A DNA stretch of 64,000 nt from Ryuthela nishihirai (lineage: Eukaryota > Arthropoda > Arachnida > Araneae > Heptathelidae): assembly GCA_038380435.1 (NCBI GenBank), contig JAWZYU010000689.1, positions 1 through 64,000 of the forward strand, given 5' to 3'. Every line of letters starts with the position of its first letter. Position 1 is the stretch's first letter. Below are positions 49,690-63,626 of this stretch, one piece after another. Below the pieces are notes generated by a model, which did not search any database, was not told where the DNA came from, and saw only the letters and a list, made by a program, of their open reading frames with translations. A program made the translations under genes and the position numbers.

Positions 49690-49803
49690 TGTGTCCACCA
49701 TGATCATTATCTTTACTCTTGTGTCCATCATGGTCATTACCTTTGTCTTCTCCTTTATTGCCTTTTCCTTTATCGTCATGATCTTTCTTGCCGTTTTCAC
49801 CGC
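49690..49803 (-). CDS. family B exon B12 (gamma, main donor lost)
   Basis: Exon identical to B5. The donor position reads TTAGGT, carrying the gamma GT-to-TT change plus a further A-to-G. Confidence 0.65.
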
Positions 49804-51675
49804 CTAAAAATTAGGTACTCATAAAAATCTGCACTAATAGCTAAGAATGAGAACATTTAGAGCGATCTACTTATCATAAATGAAATAAACTTAAACAAAC
49901 ACCAATGTCTCTAACAAAGGCAATTTGTACACAACCTCTATCCCTCTTATGATCAGAAAAGAACTAAACACAGTCATCAAACACATTCGAAAAAATCGCT
50001 TCTTCCATTCTTTGATACAAAGACATTTATTCCATCTTTTACGTTAGCTTCACGCATTTAATACACGGTTTACTGTTTCTGACCAAATCAAAAATATGTG
50101 TATAATTAAAGAATTTGCCTTTATGATATTCAGCGTATTCAACAAATTAATTATCCACTACATTGGATATCAAACAACTTTGAAAATAAATTGTTGGTAA
50201 CCCGTGAAAGTAATTTTGAGAGCAAATGGTTGCCAAAATAATTGTCTTAGTTAGCGTAATGGTTATTTTTATTTGGTGTCATCATAAGAGAAGCATAGTG
50301 CTTCAAGAATGTTCTCTAATAATATGACTATTTATCTCAGATGCTCAAAAACTCATCCCAACAGGTGTTTGGAAAAAATTCAACATTTTTTTTTCTACCA
50401 GGAAATTACCGACATACATAAAATTAGTTTTTACTCCATCGTTTAAAATATGATATAAAATTGAGAATTATCATACATCTTATTACCATTTCATTCCAAG
50501 GAATATTTAGCAAATTAGTATCAGATTTTGAATACTCTCCAAAAAATTATTATTGCAAATTATTTGACCCTTTACCTGAATAATTCCGTTAAACAAATTT
50601 ATTTCTATTGTTTTTCCTACAAAAGGCAAAATTAAAATAGTTAAGATATTTCTCTCCTGCTTCTTACCCCCTACTTTCCAAATATTCTGATTGAAAAAGT
50701 TAATACTCCCTCTTAATAATATTCAAATAAATTGCAACTCCTATATTATAATAATCAAAGGACTTCGATGTGCGTGATGTTTGTGAAATCATATTTAAGA
50801 AATTGATTTCCCACATATATAGAAGAAATACTATTTATTTCCCTAATTATTTTCATCACAATTTATAGTATATATATATTACTTGCATGCAAACAAATGC
50901 ATTGTAATATGTCGGTTGTCTATAACTTCTGGATTAATAAAAGAATTACCAAAAAATATGAAATACTGAGGAATTATTTGGGATTTTTAATTAAAATTGT
51001 AAAATATATGACCAAATTTAAACAAACCAAACTACTTTCTCAAAACTGTGTAATCTTACATTACCAAGAGGTTATTTCTCTAGAAAATATAATATAGCAA
51101 TATTCTCTCCTCTATCATATACAAATGACGGAATATCAACAGCATTTTAAATAATGTTCTACCCTTAACTAAACGAATCTTAATCAAACAATTACATCAA
51201 GGAAATAATTGCATTAATCGTTTTCAACATCAACTTTTTCGACTTTCATTAATATATTTCTATTAAATATCATCCTTCATCTGGATTAACATGCTAAAAT
51301 GTTCTGTCAGGTTATTTCAGCTGTAGTGTAGAGAATATAAAGAATTTCTACCTCTTCCAAAAATTACTAATTAATTCATACACACCAAATTGCAGGTACA
51401 TAAAATCATTCAACAAATTAAATTTCAAGATTATACCAATTTCTTGCTACGACATAAATATACATTATTTCCTCCCTCGTCATTGTAAACAAGAAATTCC
51501 TTTCTGCAACAATTTGTCAAAAAACAAAAAGAATAATTTGTAGAATAGAACTCACCATATATTTTCCTACACAAAGCGTAGCTCGAATATTCTAATATAT
51601 TTACTAATATACAACAAAATTATTACATATTTACTTTTCTAAAAACAGTTGATACTGCATAAAATTTTAACATAC

Positions 51676-51789
51676 TCTGTCCACCATGATCATTATCTTT
51701 ACTCTTCTGACCATCATGGTCATCACCTTTGTCTTCTCCTTTATTGCCTTTTCCTTTATGGTCATGATCTTTCTTGCCGTTGTCGCCGC
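51676..51789 (-). CDS. family B exon B13 (alpha)
   Basis: 114 nt, donor GTATGT. One change from B3: N22D, shared only with B15, which marks the two as products of the dimer duplication. Confidence 0.78.
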
Positions 51790-53668
51790 CTAAAAATTAG
51801 GTACTCATAAAAATCTGCACTAATAGCTAAGAATGAGAACATTTAGAGCGATCTACTTATCATAAATGAAATAAACTTAAACAAACACCAATGTCTCTAA
51901 CAAACGCAATTTGTTTAAAACCTCTATCCTTCTTATGATCAGAAAACAACTAAATACAGTCATCAAACACATTCGAAAAAATCGCTTCTTCCATTCTTTG
52001 ATACAAAGACTTTTATTCCTTCTTTTACGTTAGCTTCACGAACTTAATACACGGTTTACAGTTTCTGACCAAATCAAAAATATGTGTATCATTAAAGAAT
52101 TTGCCTTTATTATATTCAGCATATTCAGCAAATTAATAATCCACTACATTGGATATCAAACAACGTTAAAAATAAGTTGGTGGTAATGCGTAAACGTAAT
52201 TTTCAGAGCAAATGTTTGCCAAAATAATTGTCTTAGTTAGCGCAATGGTTATTTTGTTTGGTGTCATCATAAGAGAAGCATATTGCTTCAAGAATGTTCT
52301 CTAATAATATGACTATTTATCTCAGATGCTCAAAAACTCATCCCAACAGGTGTTTGAAAAAAATTCAATATTTTTATTTCTGTCAGGAAATAACCGACAT
52401 ACATAAAAATAGTTTTTACTCCATCGGTTAAAATAAGGTATAAAATTGAGAATTATCATACATCTTATTACCATTTCATTTCAAGGAATACTTAGCAAAT
52501 TAGTATCAGATTTTGAATACTCTCCAAAATATTACTCCGGCAAATTATTTGACGCTTTACATGAATAAATCCTTTAAACAATTTTATTTCTATTTTTTTT
52601 CCTACAAAAAGCAAAATTAAAAACGTTAAGATATTTCTCTCCTGCTTCTTACCCTCTACTTTCCAAATATTCTGATTGAAAAAGATAACACCCTCTTTCA
52701 ATAATATTCAAATAAATTGCAACTCCTATATTATAATAATCAAAGGACTTCGATGTGCGTGATGTTTTCGAAAACACATTTAAGAAATTGTTTTCCCACA
52801 ACTATAGAAGAAATACTATTTATTTCCCTAATTATTTTCATCACAATTTAGAGTATACATATATATTACTTGCATGCAAAACAAGTGCATGGTAATATGT
52901 CAGATGTCTATGATTTCTGGATTAATAAAAGAATTGCCAAAAAATATGAAATGCTGAGGAATTATTTGGGACTTTTTATTGAAATTGTGAAATATATGAC
53001 CTAATTTAAACAAACCAAACTACTTTCTCAAAACTGTGTAATCTTACATTACCAAGAGGTTATTTCTCTAGAAAATATAATATAACAATATTCTCTCCTC
53101 TATCATATACAACTGACGGGATATCAACAGCATTTTAAATAATGTTCTACCCTTAACTAAACGAATCTTAATCAAACAATTACATCAAGGAAATAATTCC
53201 ATTAATCGTTTTCAACATCACGTTTTTCGATTTTCATTAATATATTTCTATCAAATATCATACTTCATGTGGATTAACATGCTAAAATGTTCTGCCAGGT
53301 TATTTCAGGTATGGTGTAGTGTAGAGAATATAAAGAATTTCTACCTCTTCCAAAAATTACTAATTAATTGATACACACCAAATTCCACATACATAAAATC
53401 ATTCAACAAATAAAATTTCAAGATTATAACAATTTGTTCCTACAACATAAATATACATTATTTCCACTCTCGTCATTTTAAACAAGAAATTCCTTTGTGC
53501 AACAATTTGTCAAAAAACAAAAAGAATAATTTGTAAAATAGAACTCACCATATATTTTCCTACACAAAGCGTAGCTCGTATATTCTGACATATTTACTAA
53601 TATAAAACAAAATTATTACATATTTACTTTTCTAAAAACAGTTGATACTACATAAAATTTTAACTTAC

Positions 53669-53782
53669 TGTGTCCACCATGATCATTATCTTTACTATTG
53701 TGTCCATCATGGTCATTACATTCCTCTTCTCCCTTATTGCGTTTTCCTTTATTGTCATGATCTTTCTTGCCGTTTTCACCGC
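53669..53782 (-). CDS. family B exon B14 (beta/gamma recombinant)
   Basis: 114 nt, donor GTAAGT. The 5' end of the exon and its upstream intron are gamma (GC start, GGC at codon 4, gamma-type intron reading AAAGGCAATTTGTACACAACC), whereas from about codon 8 on it is beta (H10N, D19E, G21C, donor GTAAGT). Further changes are G14R, K20E, Q27H and K28N. The exchange point thus lies inside the first 20-30 nt of the exon. Confidence 0.78.
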
Positions 53783-55660
53783 CTAAAAATTAGGTACTCA
53801 TAAAAATCTGCACTAATAGCTAAGAATGAGAACATTTACAGCGATCTACTTATCATAAATGAAATAAACTTAAACAAACACCAATGTCTCTAACAAAGGC
53901 AATTTGTACACAACCTCTATCCCTCTTATGATCAGAAAAGAACTAAACACAGTCATCAAACACATTCGAAAAAATCGCTTCTTCCATTCTTTGATACAAA
54001 GACATTTATTCCATCTTTCACGTTAGCTTCACGCATTTAATACATGGTTTACTGTTTCTGACCAAATCAAAAATATCTGTATCATTAAAGAATTTGCCTT
54101 TATGATATTCAGCTTATTCAACAAATTAATTATCCACTACATTGGATATCAAACAACGTTGAAAATAAATTGTTGGTAACCCGTGAAAGTAATTTTGAGA
54201 GCAAATGGTTGCCAAAATAATTGTCTTAGTTAGCGTAACGGTTATTTTTATTTGGTGTCATCATAAGAGAAGCATATTGCTTCTAGAATGTTCTCTAATA
54301 ATATGACTATTTATCTCAGATGCTCAAAAACTCATCCCAACAGGTGTTTGGAAAAAATTCAACATTATTTTTTCTACCAGGAAATAACCGACATACATAA
54401 AATTAGTTTTTACTCCATCGTTTAAAATTCGATATAAAATTGAGAATTATCATACATCTTATTACCATTTCATTCCAAGGAATACTTACCAAATTAGTAT
54501 CAGATTTTGAATACTCTCCAAAAAATTACTACTGCAAATTATTCGACCCTTTACCTGAATAAATCCTTTAAACAAATTTATTTCTATTGTTTTTCCTACA
54601 AAAGGCAAAATTAAAATAGTTAAGATATTTCTCTCCTGCTTCTTACCCTCTACTTTCCAAATATTCTGATTAAAAAAGATAACACCCTCTGTTAAAAATA
54701 TTCAAATAAATTGCAACTCCTATATTATAATAATCAAAGGACTTCGATGTGCGTGATGTTTGTTAAAACATATTTAAGAAATAGTTTTCCCACAACTATA
54801 GAAGAAATAGTATTTATTTCCCTAATTATTTTCATCACAATTTAGAGTATATATATATTACTTGCATGCAAAACAAGTGCATGGTAATATGTCAGATGTC
54901 TATGACTTCTGGATTAATAAAAGAATTACCAAAAAATATGAAATGCTGAGGAATTATTTGGGATTTTAAATTTAAATTGTGAAATATATGACCTAATTTA
55001 AACAAACCAAATTACTTTCTCAAAACTGTGTAATCTTACATTACCAAGAGGTTATTTCTCTAGAAAATATAATATAGCAATATTCTCTCCTCTATCATAT
55101 ACAAATGACGGAATATCAACAGCATTTTAAATAATGTTCTACCCTTAACTAAACGAATCTTAATCAAACAATTACATCAAGGAAATAATTGCATTAATCG
55201 TTTTCAACATCAACTTTTTCGACTTTCATTAATATATTTCTATTAAATATCATCCTTCATGTGGATTAACATGCTAAAATGTTCTGTCAGGTTATTTCAG
55301 GTATGCTGTAGTGTAGAGAATATAAAGAATTTCTACCTCTTCCAAAAATTACTAATTAATTCATACACACCAAATTGCAGGTACATAAATTCATTCAACA
55401 AATTAAATTTCAAGATTATACCAATTTCTTGCTACGACATAAATATACATTATTTCCTCCCTCGTCATTGTAAACAAGAAATTCCTTTCTGCAACAATTT
55501 GTCAAAAAACAAAAAGAATAATTTGTAGAATAGAACTCACCATATATTTTCCAACACAAAGCGTAGCTCGAATATTCTGATATATTTACTAATATACAAC
55601 AAAATTATTACATATTTACTTTTCTAAAAACAGTTGATACTGCATAAAATTTTAACATAC

Positions 55661-55774
55661 TCTGTCCACCATGATCATTATCTTTACTCTTCTGACCATC
55701 ATGGTCATCACCTTTGTCTTCTCCTTTATTGCCTTTTCCTTTATGGTCATGATCTTTCTTGCCGTTGTCGCCGC
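55661..55774 (-). CDS. family B exon B15 (alpha)
   Basis: 114 nt, donor GTATGT, identical to B13 (N22D). Confidence 0.78.
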
Positions 55775-57653
55775 CTAAAAATTAGGTACTCATAAAAATC
55801 TGCACTAATAGCTAAGAATGAGAACATTTAGAGCGATCTACTTATCATAAATGAAATAAACTTAAACAAACACCAATGTCTCTAACAAACGCAATTTGTT
55901 TAAAACCTCTATCCTTCTTATGATCAGAAAACAACTAAATACAGTCATCAAACACATTCGAAAAAATCGCTTCTTCCATTCTTTGATACAAAGACTTTTA
56001 TTCCTTCTTTTACGTTAGCTTCACGAACTTAATACACGGTTTACAGTTTCTGACCAAATCAAAAATATGTGTATCATTAAAGAATTTGCCTTTATTATAT
56101 TCAGCATATTCAGCAAATTAATAATCCACTACATTGGATATCAAACAACGTTAAAAATAAGTTGGTGGTAACGCGTAAACGTAATTTTCAGAGCAAATGT
56201 TTGCCAAAATAATTGTCTTAGTTAGCGCAATGGTTATTTTGTTTGGTGTCATCATAAGAGAAGCATATTGCTTCAAGAATGTTCTCTAATAATATGACTA
56301 TTTATCTCAGATGCTCAAAAACTCATCCCAACAGGTGTTTGAAAAAAATTCAATATTTTTATTTCTGTCAGGAAATAACCAACATACATAAAAATAGTTT
56401 TTACTCCATCGGTTAAAATAAGGTATAAAATTGAGAATTATCATACATCTTATTACCATTTCATTCCAAGGAATACTTAGCAAATTAGTATCAGATTTTG
56501 AATACTCTCCAAAATATTACTCCGGCAAATTATTTGACGCTTTACATGAATAAATCCTTTAAACAATTTTATTTCTATTTTTTTTCCTACAAAAAGCAAA
56601 ATTAAAAACGTTAAGATATTTCTCTCCTGCTTCTTACCCTCTACTTTCCAAATATTCTGATTGAAAAAGATAACACCCTCTTTCAATAATATTCAAATAA
56701 ATTGCAACTCCTATATTATAATAATCAAAGGACTTCGATGTGCGTGATGTTTTCGAAAACACATTTAAGAAATTGTTTTCCCACAACTATAGAAGAAATA
56801 CTATTTATTTCCCTAATTATTTTCATCACAATTTAGAGTATACATATATATTACTTGCATGCAAAACAAGTGCATGGTAATATGTCAGATGTCTATGATT
56901 TCTGGATTAATAAAAGAATTGCCAAAAAATATGAAATGCTGAGGAATTATTTGGGACTTTTTATTGAAATTGTGAAATATATGACCTAATTTAAACAAAC
57001 CAAACTACTTTCTCAAAACTGTGTAATCTTACATTACCAAGAGGTTATTTCTCTAGAAAATATAATATAACAATATTCTCTCCTCTATCATATACAACTG
57101 ACGGGATATCAACAGCATTTTAAATAATGTTCTACCCTTAACTAAACGAATCTTAATCAAACAATTACATCAAGGAAATAATTCCATTAATCGTTTTCAA
57201 CATCACGTTTTTCGATTTTCATTAATATATTTCTATCAAATATCATACTTCATGTGGATTAACATGCTAAAATGTTCTGCCAGGTTATTTCAGGTATGGT
57301 GTAGTGTAGAGAATATAAAGAATTTCTACCTCTTCCAAAAATTACTAATTAATTGATACACACCAAATTCCACATACATAAAATCATTCAACAAATAAAA
57401 TTTCAAGATTATAACAATTTGTTCCTACAACATAAATATACATTATTTCCACTCTCGTCATTTTAAACAAGAAATTCCTTTGTGCAACAATTTGTCAAAA
57501 AACAAAAAGAATAATTTGTAAAATAGCACTCACCATATATTTTCCTACACAAAGCGTAGCTCGTATATTCTGACATATTTACTAATATAAAACAAAATTA
57601 TTACATATTTACTTTTCTAAAAACAGTTGATACTACATAAAATTTTAACTTAC

Positions 57654-57767
57654 TGTGTCCACCATGATCATTATCTTTACTATTGTGTCCATCATGGTCA
57701 TTACATTCCTCTTCTCCCTTATTGCGTTTTACTTTATTGTCATGATCTTTCTTGCCGTTTTCACCGC
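57654..57767 (-). CDS. family B exon B16 (beta/gamma recombinant)
   Basis: 114 nt, donor GTAAGT. Same recombinant structure as B14, plus G12V. It is one dimer length (3,985 bp) from B14. Confidence 0.78.
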
Positions 57768-59645
57768 CTAAAAATTAGGTACTCATAAAAATCTGCACTA
57801 ATAGCTAAGAATGAGAACATTTACAGCGATCTACTTATCATAAATGAAATAAACTTAAACAAACACCAATGTCTCTAACAAAGGCAATTTGTACACAATC
57901 TCTATCCCTCTTATGATCAGAAAAGAACTAAACACAGTCATCAAACACATTCGAAAAAATCGCTTCTTCCATTCTTTGATACAAAGACATTTATTCCATC
58001 TTTCACGTTAGCTTCACGCATTTAATACATGGTTTACTGTTTCTGACCAAATCAAAAATATCTGTATCATTAAAGAATTTGCCTTTATGATATTCAGCGT
58101 ATTCAACAAATTAATTATCCACTACATTGGATATCAAACAACGTTGAAAATAAATTGTTGGTAACCCGTGAAAGTAATTTTGAGAGCAAATGGTTGCCAA
58201 AATAATTGTCTTAGTTAGCGTAATGGTTATTTTTATTTGGTGTCATCATAAGAGAAGCATATTGCTTCAAGAATGTTCTCTAATAATATGACTATTTATC
58301 TCAGATGCTCAAAAACTCATCCCAACAGGTGTTTGGAAAAAATTCAACATTATTTTTTCTACCAGGAAATAACCGACATACATAAAATTAGTTTTTACTC
58401 CATCGTTTAAAATACGATATAAAATTGAGAATTATCATATATCTTATTACCATTTCATTCCAAGGAATACTTACCAAATTAGTATCAGATTTTGAATACT
58501 CTCCAAAAAATTACTACTGCAAATTATTCGACCCTTTACCTGAATAAATCCTTTAAACAAATTTATTTCTATTGTTTTTCCTACAAAAGGCAAAATTAAA
58601 ATAGTTAAGATATTTCTCTCCTGCTTCTTACCCTCTACTTTCCAAATATTCTGATTAAAAAAGATAACACCCTCTGTTAAAAATATTCAAATAAATTGCA
58701 ACTCCTATATTATAATAATCAAAGGACTTCGATGTGCGTGATGTTTGTTAAAACATATTTAAGAAATAGTTTTCCCACAACTATAGAAGAAATAGTATTT
58801 ATTTCCCTAATTATTTTCATCACAATTTAGAGTATATATATATTACTTGCATGCAAAACAAGTGCATGGTAATATGTCAGATGTCTATGACTTCTGGATT
58901 AATAAAAGAATTACCAAAAAATATGAAATGCTGAGGAATTATTTGGGATTTTAAATTTAAATTGTGAAATATATGACCTAATTTAAACAAACCAAACTAC
59001 TTTCTCAAAACTGTGTAATCTTACATTACCAAGAGGTTATTTCTCTAGAAAATATAATATAGCAATATTCTCTCCTCTATCATATACAAATGACGGAATA
59101 TCAACAGCATTTTAAATAATGTTCTACCCTTAACTAAACGAATCTTAATCAAACAATTACATCAAGGAAATAATTGCATTAATCGTTTTCAACATCAACT
59201 TTTTCGACTTTCATTAATATATTTCTATTAAATATCATCCTTCATGTGGATTAACATGCTAAAATGTTCTGTCAGGTTATTTCAGGTATGCTGTAGTGTA
59301 GAGAATATAAAGAATTTCTACCTCTTCCAAAAATTACTAATTAATTCATACACACCAAATTGCAGGTACATAAAATCATTCAACAAATTAAATTTCAAGA
59401 TTATAACAATTTCTTGCTACGACATAAATATACATTATTTCCTCCCTCGTCATTGTAAACAAGAAATTCCTTTCTGCAACATTTTGTCAAAAAACAAAAA
59501 GAATAATTTGTAAAATAGAACTCACCATATATTTTCCTACACAAAGTGTAGCTCGTATATTCTGACATATTTACTAATATACAACAAAATTATTACATAT
59601 TTACTTTTCTAAAAACAGTTGATACTGCATAAAATTTTAACATAC

Positions 59646-59759
59646 TCTGTCCACCATGATCATTATCTTTACTATTCTGACCATCATGGTCATTACCTTT
59701 GTCTTCTCCTTTATTGCCTTTTCCTTTATGGTCATGATCTTTCTTGCCGTTGTCGCCGC
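59646..59759 (-). CDS. family B exon B17 (alpha)
   Basis: 114 nt, donor GTATGT. One change from B3: K28N, a beta-like residue in an otherwise alpha exon, suggesting a small conversion. Confidence 0.78.
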
Positions 59760-61638
59760 CTAAAAATTAGGTACTCATAAAAATCTGCACTAATAGCTAA
59801 GAATGAGAACATTTAGAGCGATCTACTTATCATAAATGAAATAAACTTAAACAAACACCAATGTCTCTAACAAACGCAATTTGTTTAAAACCTCTATCCT
59901 TCTTATGATCAGAAAACAACTAAATACAGTCATCAAACACACTCGAAAAAAACGCTTCTTCCATTCTTTGATACAAAGACTTTTTTTCCTTCTTTTACGT
60001 TAGCTTCACGAACTTAATACACGGTTTACAGTTTCTGACCAAATCAAAAATATGTGTATCATTAAAGAATTTGACTTTATGATATTCAGCATATTCAGCA
60101 AATTAATAATCCACTACATTGGATATCAAACAACGTTAAAAATAAATTGGTGGTAACCCGTAAAAGTAATTTTCAGAGCAAATGTTTGCCAAAATAATTG
60201 TCTTAGTTAGCGCAATGGTTATTTTTGTTTGGTGTCATCATAAGAGAAGCATATTGCTTCAAGAATGTTCTCTAATAATATGACTATTTATCTCAGATGC
60301 TCAAAAACTCATCCCAACAGGTGTTTGAAAAAAATTCAATATTTTTATTTCTGTCAGGAAATAACCGACATACATAAAAATAGTTTTTACTCCATCGGTT
60401 AAAATAAGGTATAAAATTGAGAATTATCATACAACTTATTACTATTTCATTCCAAGGAATACTTAGCAAATTAGTATCAGATTTTGAATACTCTCCAAAA
60501 TATTACTCCGGCAAATTATTTGACTCTTTACATGAATAAATCCTTTAAACAAATTTATTTCTATTTTTTTTCCTACAAAAAGCAAAATTAAAAACGTTAA
60601 GATATTTCTCTCCTCCTTCTTACCCTCTACTTTCCAAATATTCTGATTGAAAAAGATAACACTCTCTTTCAATAATATTCAAATAAATTGCAACTCCTAT
60701 ATTATAATAATCAAAGGACTTCGATGTGCGTGATGTTTTCGAAAACACATTTAAGAAATTGTTTCCCACAACTATAGAAGAAATACTATTTATTTCCCTA
60801 ATTATTTTCATCACAATTTAGAGTATACGTATATATTACTTGCATGCAAAACAAGTGCATGGTAATATGTCAGATGTCTATGACTTCTGGATTAATAAAA
60901 GAATTGCCAAAAAATATGAAATGCTGAGGAATTATTTGGGACTTTTTATTGAAATTGTGAAATATATGACCTAATTTAAACAAACCAAACTACTTTCTCA
61001 AAACTGTGTAATCTTACATTACCAAGAGGTTATTTCTCTAGAAAATATAATATAACAATATTCTCTCCTCTATCATATACAACTGACGGGATATCAACAG
61101 CATTTTAAATAATGTTCTACCCTTAACTAAACGAATCTTAATCAAACAATTACATCAAGGAAATAATTCCATTAATCGTTTTCAACATCAGGTTTTTCGA
61201 CTTTCATTAATATATTTCTATCAAATATCATCCTTCATGTGGATTAACATGCTAAAATGTTCTGGCAGGTTATTTCAGGTATGGTGTAGTGTAGAGAATA
61301 TAAAGAATTTCTACCTCTTCCAAAAATTACTAATTAATTGATACACACCAAATTCCACATACATAAAATCATTCAACAAATAAAATTTCAAGATTATAAC
61401 AATTTGTTCCTACAACATAAATATACATTATTTCCACTCTCGTCATTTTAAACAAGAAATTCCTTTGTGCAACAATTTGTCAAAAAACAAAAAGAATAAT
61501 TTGTAAAATAGAACTCACCATATATTTTCCTACACAAAGCGTAGCTCGTATATTCTGACATATTTACTAATATAAAACAAAATTATTACATATTTATTTT
61601 TCTAAAAACATTTGATACTACATAAAATTTTAACTTAC

Positions 61639-61752
61639 TGTGTCCACCATGATCATTATCTTTACTATTGTGTCCATCATGGTCATTACATTCCTCTTCT
61701 CCCTTATTGCGTTTTCCTTTATTGTCATGATCTTTCTTACCGTTTTCACCTC
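61639..61752 (-). CDS. family B exon B18 (beta)
   Basis: 114 nt, donor GTAAGT, GA start. It shares G14R, K20E, G21C and K28N with B14 and B16 but keeps the beta 5' end, so it is the likely beta parent type of those recombinants. Confidence 0.78.
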
Positions 61753-63626
61753 CTAAAAATTAGGTACTCATAAAAATCTGCACTAATAGCTAAGAATGAG
61801 AACATTTACAGCGATCTACTAATCATAAATGAAATAAACTTAAAGAAACATCAATGTCTCTAACAAACGCAATTTGTTTACAAACTCTATCCTTCTCATG
61901 ATCAGAAAAGGACTAAACACAGTCATCAAACACACTCGAAAAAAAAACTTCTTCCATTCTTTGATACAAAGACTTTTATTCCTTCTTTTACGTTAGCTTC
62001 ACGCACTTAATACACGGTTTACAATTTCTGACCAAATCGAAAATGTGTGTATCATCAAAGAATTTGCCTTTATGATATTCAGCATGTTCAGCAAATTAAT
62101 AATCCACTACATTGGATATAAAACAACGTTGAAAATAAATTGTTGGTAACCGTGAAAGTGATTTTGAGAGCAAATGGTTGCCAAAATAATTGTTTTAGTT
62201 AGCGTAATGGTTATTTTTGTTTGGTGTCATATTAAGAGAAGCATATTGCTTCAAGAATGTCCTCTCATAACATGACTATTTATCTCAGATGCTCAAAAAC
62301 TCATCGCAAGATGTGTTTGGAAAAAATTCAATATTTTTATTTCTGGCAGGAAATAACCGACTGACATAAAAATAATTTTTACTCCATCGGTTAAAATAAG
62401 ATATAAAATTGATAAATATCATACATCTTATTACCATTTCATTCCAAGGAATACTTAGCAAATTAGTATCAGATTTTGAATACTCTCCAAAAAATTATTT
62501 CGGCAAATTATTTGAATCTTTACTTGAATAAATCCTTTAAACACATTTATTTCTATTTTTTCCCACAAAAGGCAAAATTAAAAAAGTTAAGATATTTCTC
62601 TCCTGCTTCTTACCCTCTACTTTCCAAATATTCTGATTGAAAAAGTTAACACTCCCTCTTAATAATATTCAAATAAATTGCAACTCCTATATTATAATAA
62701 TCAAAGGACTTCGATGGGCGTGATGTTTGTGAAATCATATTTAAGAAATTGATTTCCCACAACTATAGAAGAAATACTATTTATTTCCTTAATTATTTTC
62801 ATCACAATTTATAGTATATATATATTACTTGCATGCAAACAAATGCATGGTAATATGTCGGTTGTCTATGACTTCTGGATTAATAAAAGAATTACCATGA
62901 AATATGAAATGCTCAGAAATTATTTGGGATTTTTAGTTTAAATTGTGAAAAATATAACCAAATTTAAACAAACCAAACTACTTTCTCAAAACTGTGTAAT
63001 CTTACATTACCAAGAGGTTATTTCTCTAAAAAATATAATATACCAATATTTTCTCCTCTATCATATGCACCTGACGGGATATCAACAGCATTCTAAATAA
63101 TGTTCTACCATTAACTAAACGAATCTTAATCAAACAATTACATCAAGGAAATAATTCCATTAATCGTTTTCAACATCAAGTTTTTCGACTTTCATTAATA
63201 TATTTCTATCAAATATCATCCTACATGTGGATTAACATGCTGAAATGTTCTCTCAGGTTATTTCAGGTATGCTGTAGTGTAGAGAATATAAAGAATTTCT
63301 ACCTCTTCCAAAAATTACTAATTAATTGATACACACCAAATTCCACGTACATAAAATCATTCAACAAATAAAATTTCAAGATTATAACAATTTGTTGCTA
63401 CCACATAAATATACATTATTTCCACTCTCGTCATTGTAAACAAGAAATTCATTTCTACAACAATTTGTCAAAAAACAAAAAGAATAATTTGTAAAATAGA
63501 ACTCACCATATATTTTCCTACACAAAGCGTAGCTCGTATATTCTGACATATTTATTAATATAAAACAAAATTATTACATATTTACTTTTCTAAAAACAGA
63601 TGATACTGCATAAAATTTTAACTTAC

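Larger units (their letters stand above)
39852..51789 (-). repeat. two trimer higher-order units (about 5.97 kb each)
   Basis: 39,852-45,824 and 45,825-51,789 each hold beta, gamma and alpha exons in the same order, with 5,965-5,973 bp between equivalent sites. Equivalent members (B8/B11, B5/B12) are identical in the exon, whereas neighbours of different type differ at up to nine residues. Confidence 0.85.
51790..59759 (-). repeat. two dimer higher-order units (about 3,985 bp each)
   Basis: 51,790-55,774 and 55,775-59,759 each hold one beta/gamma recombinant exon and one alpha exon. They are nearly identical, including the rare TTTAAAC at the place other copies have TGTAAAC. The dimer looks like a trimer that lost one monomer by exchange between beta and gamma and was then duplicated. 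Confidence 0.85.

Noticed and set aside
31370..59513. Recurring + strand open frames of 89-122 codons starting MWINMLK, one per alpha monomer (31,370; 37,345; 39,336; 45,309; 55,259; 59,244)
   Set aside because: They recur only because the monomer recurs. They are absent or broken in beta and gamma monomers, are AT-driven in composition, and overlap intron and splice signals of the - strand exon.
32589..60672. Recurring - strand 69-codon frames starting MKE(S/C/G)VIFFNQ (32,589; 40,554; 46,527; 52,492; 56,477; 60,463)
   Set aside because: Present only in one monomer type and interrupted in the others by the same AT-rich indels that vary freely. No family similarity; treated as intron.
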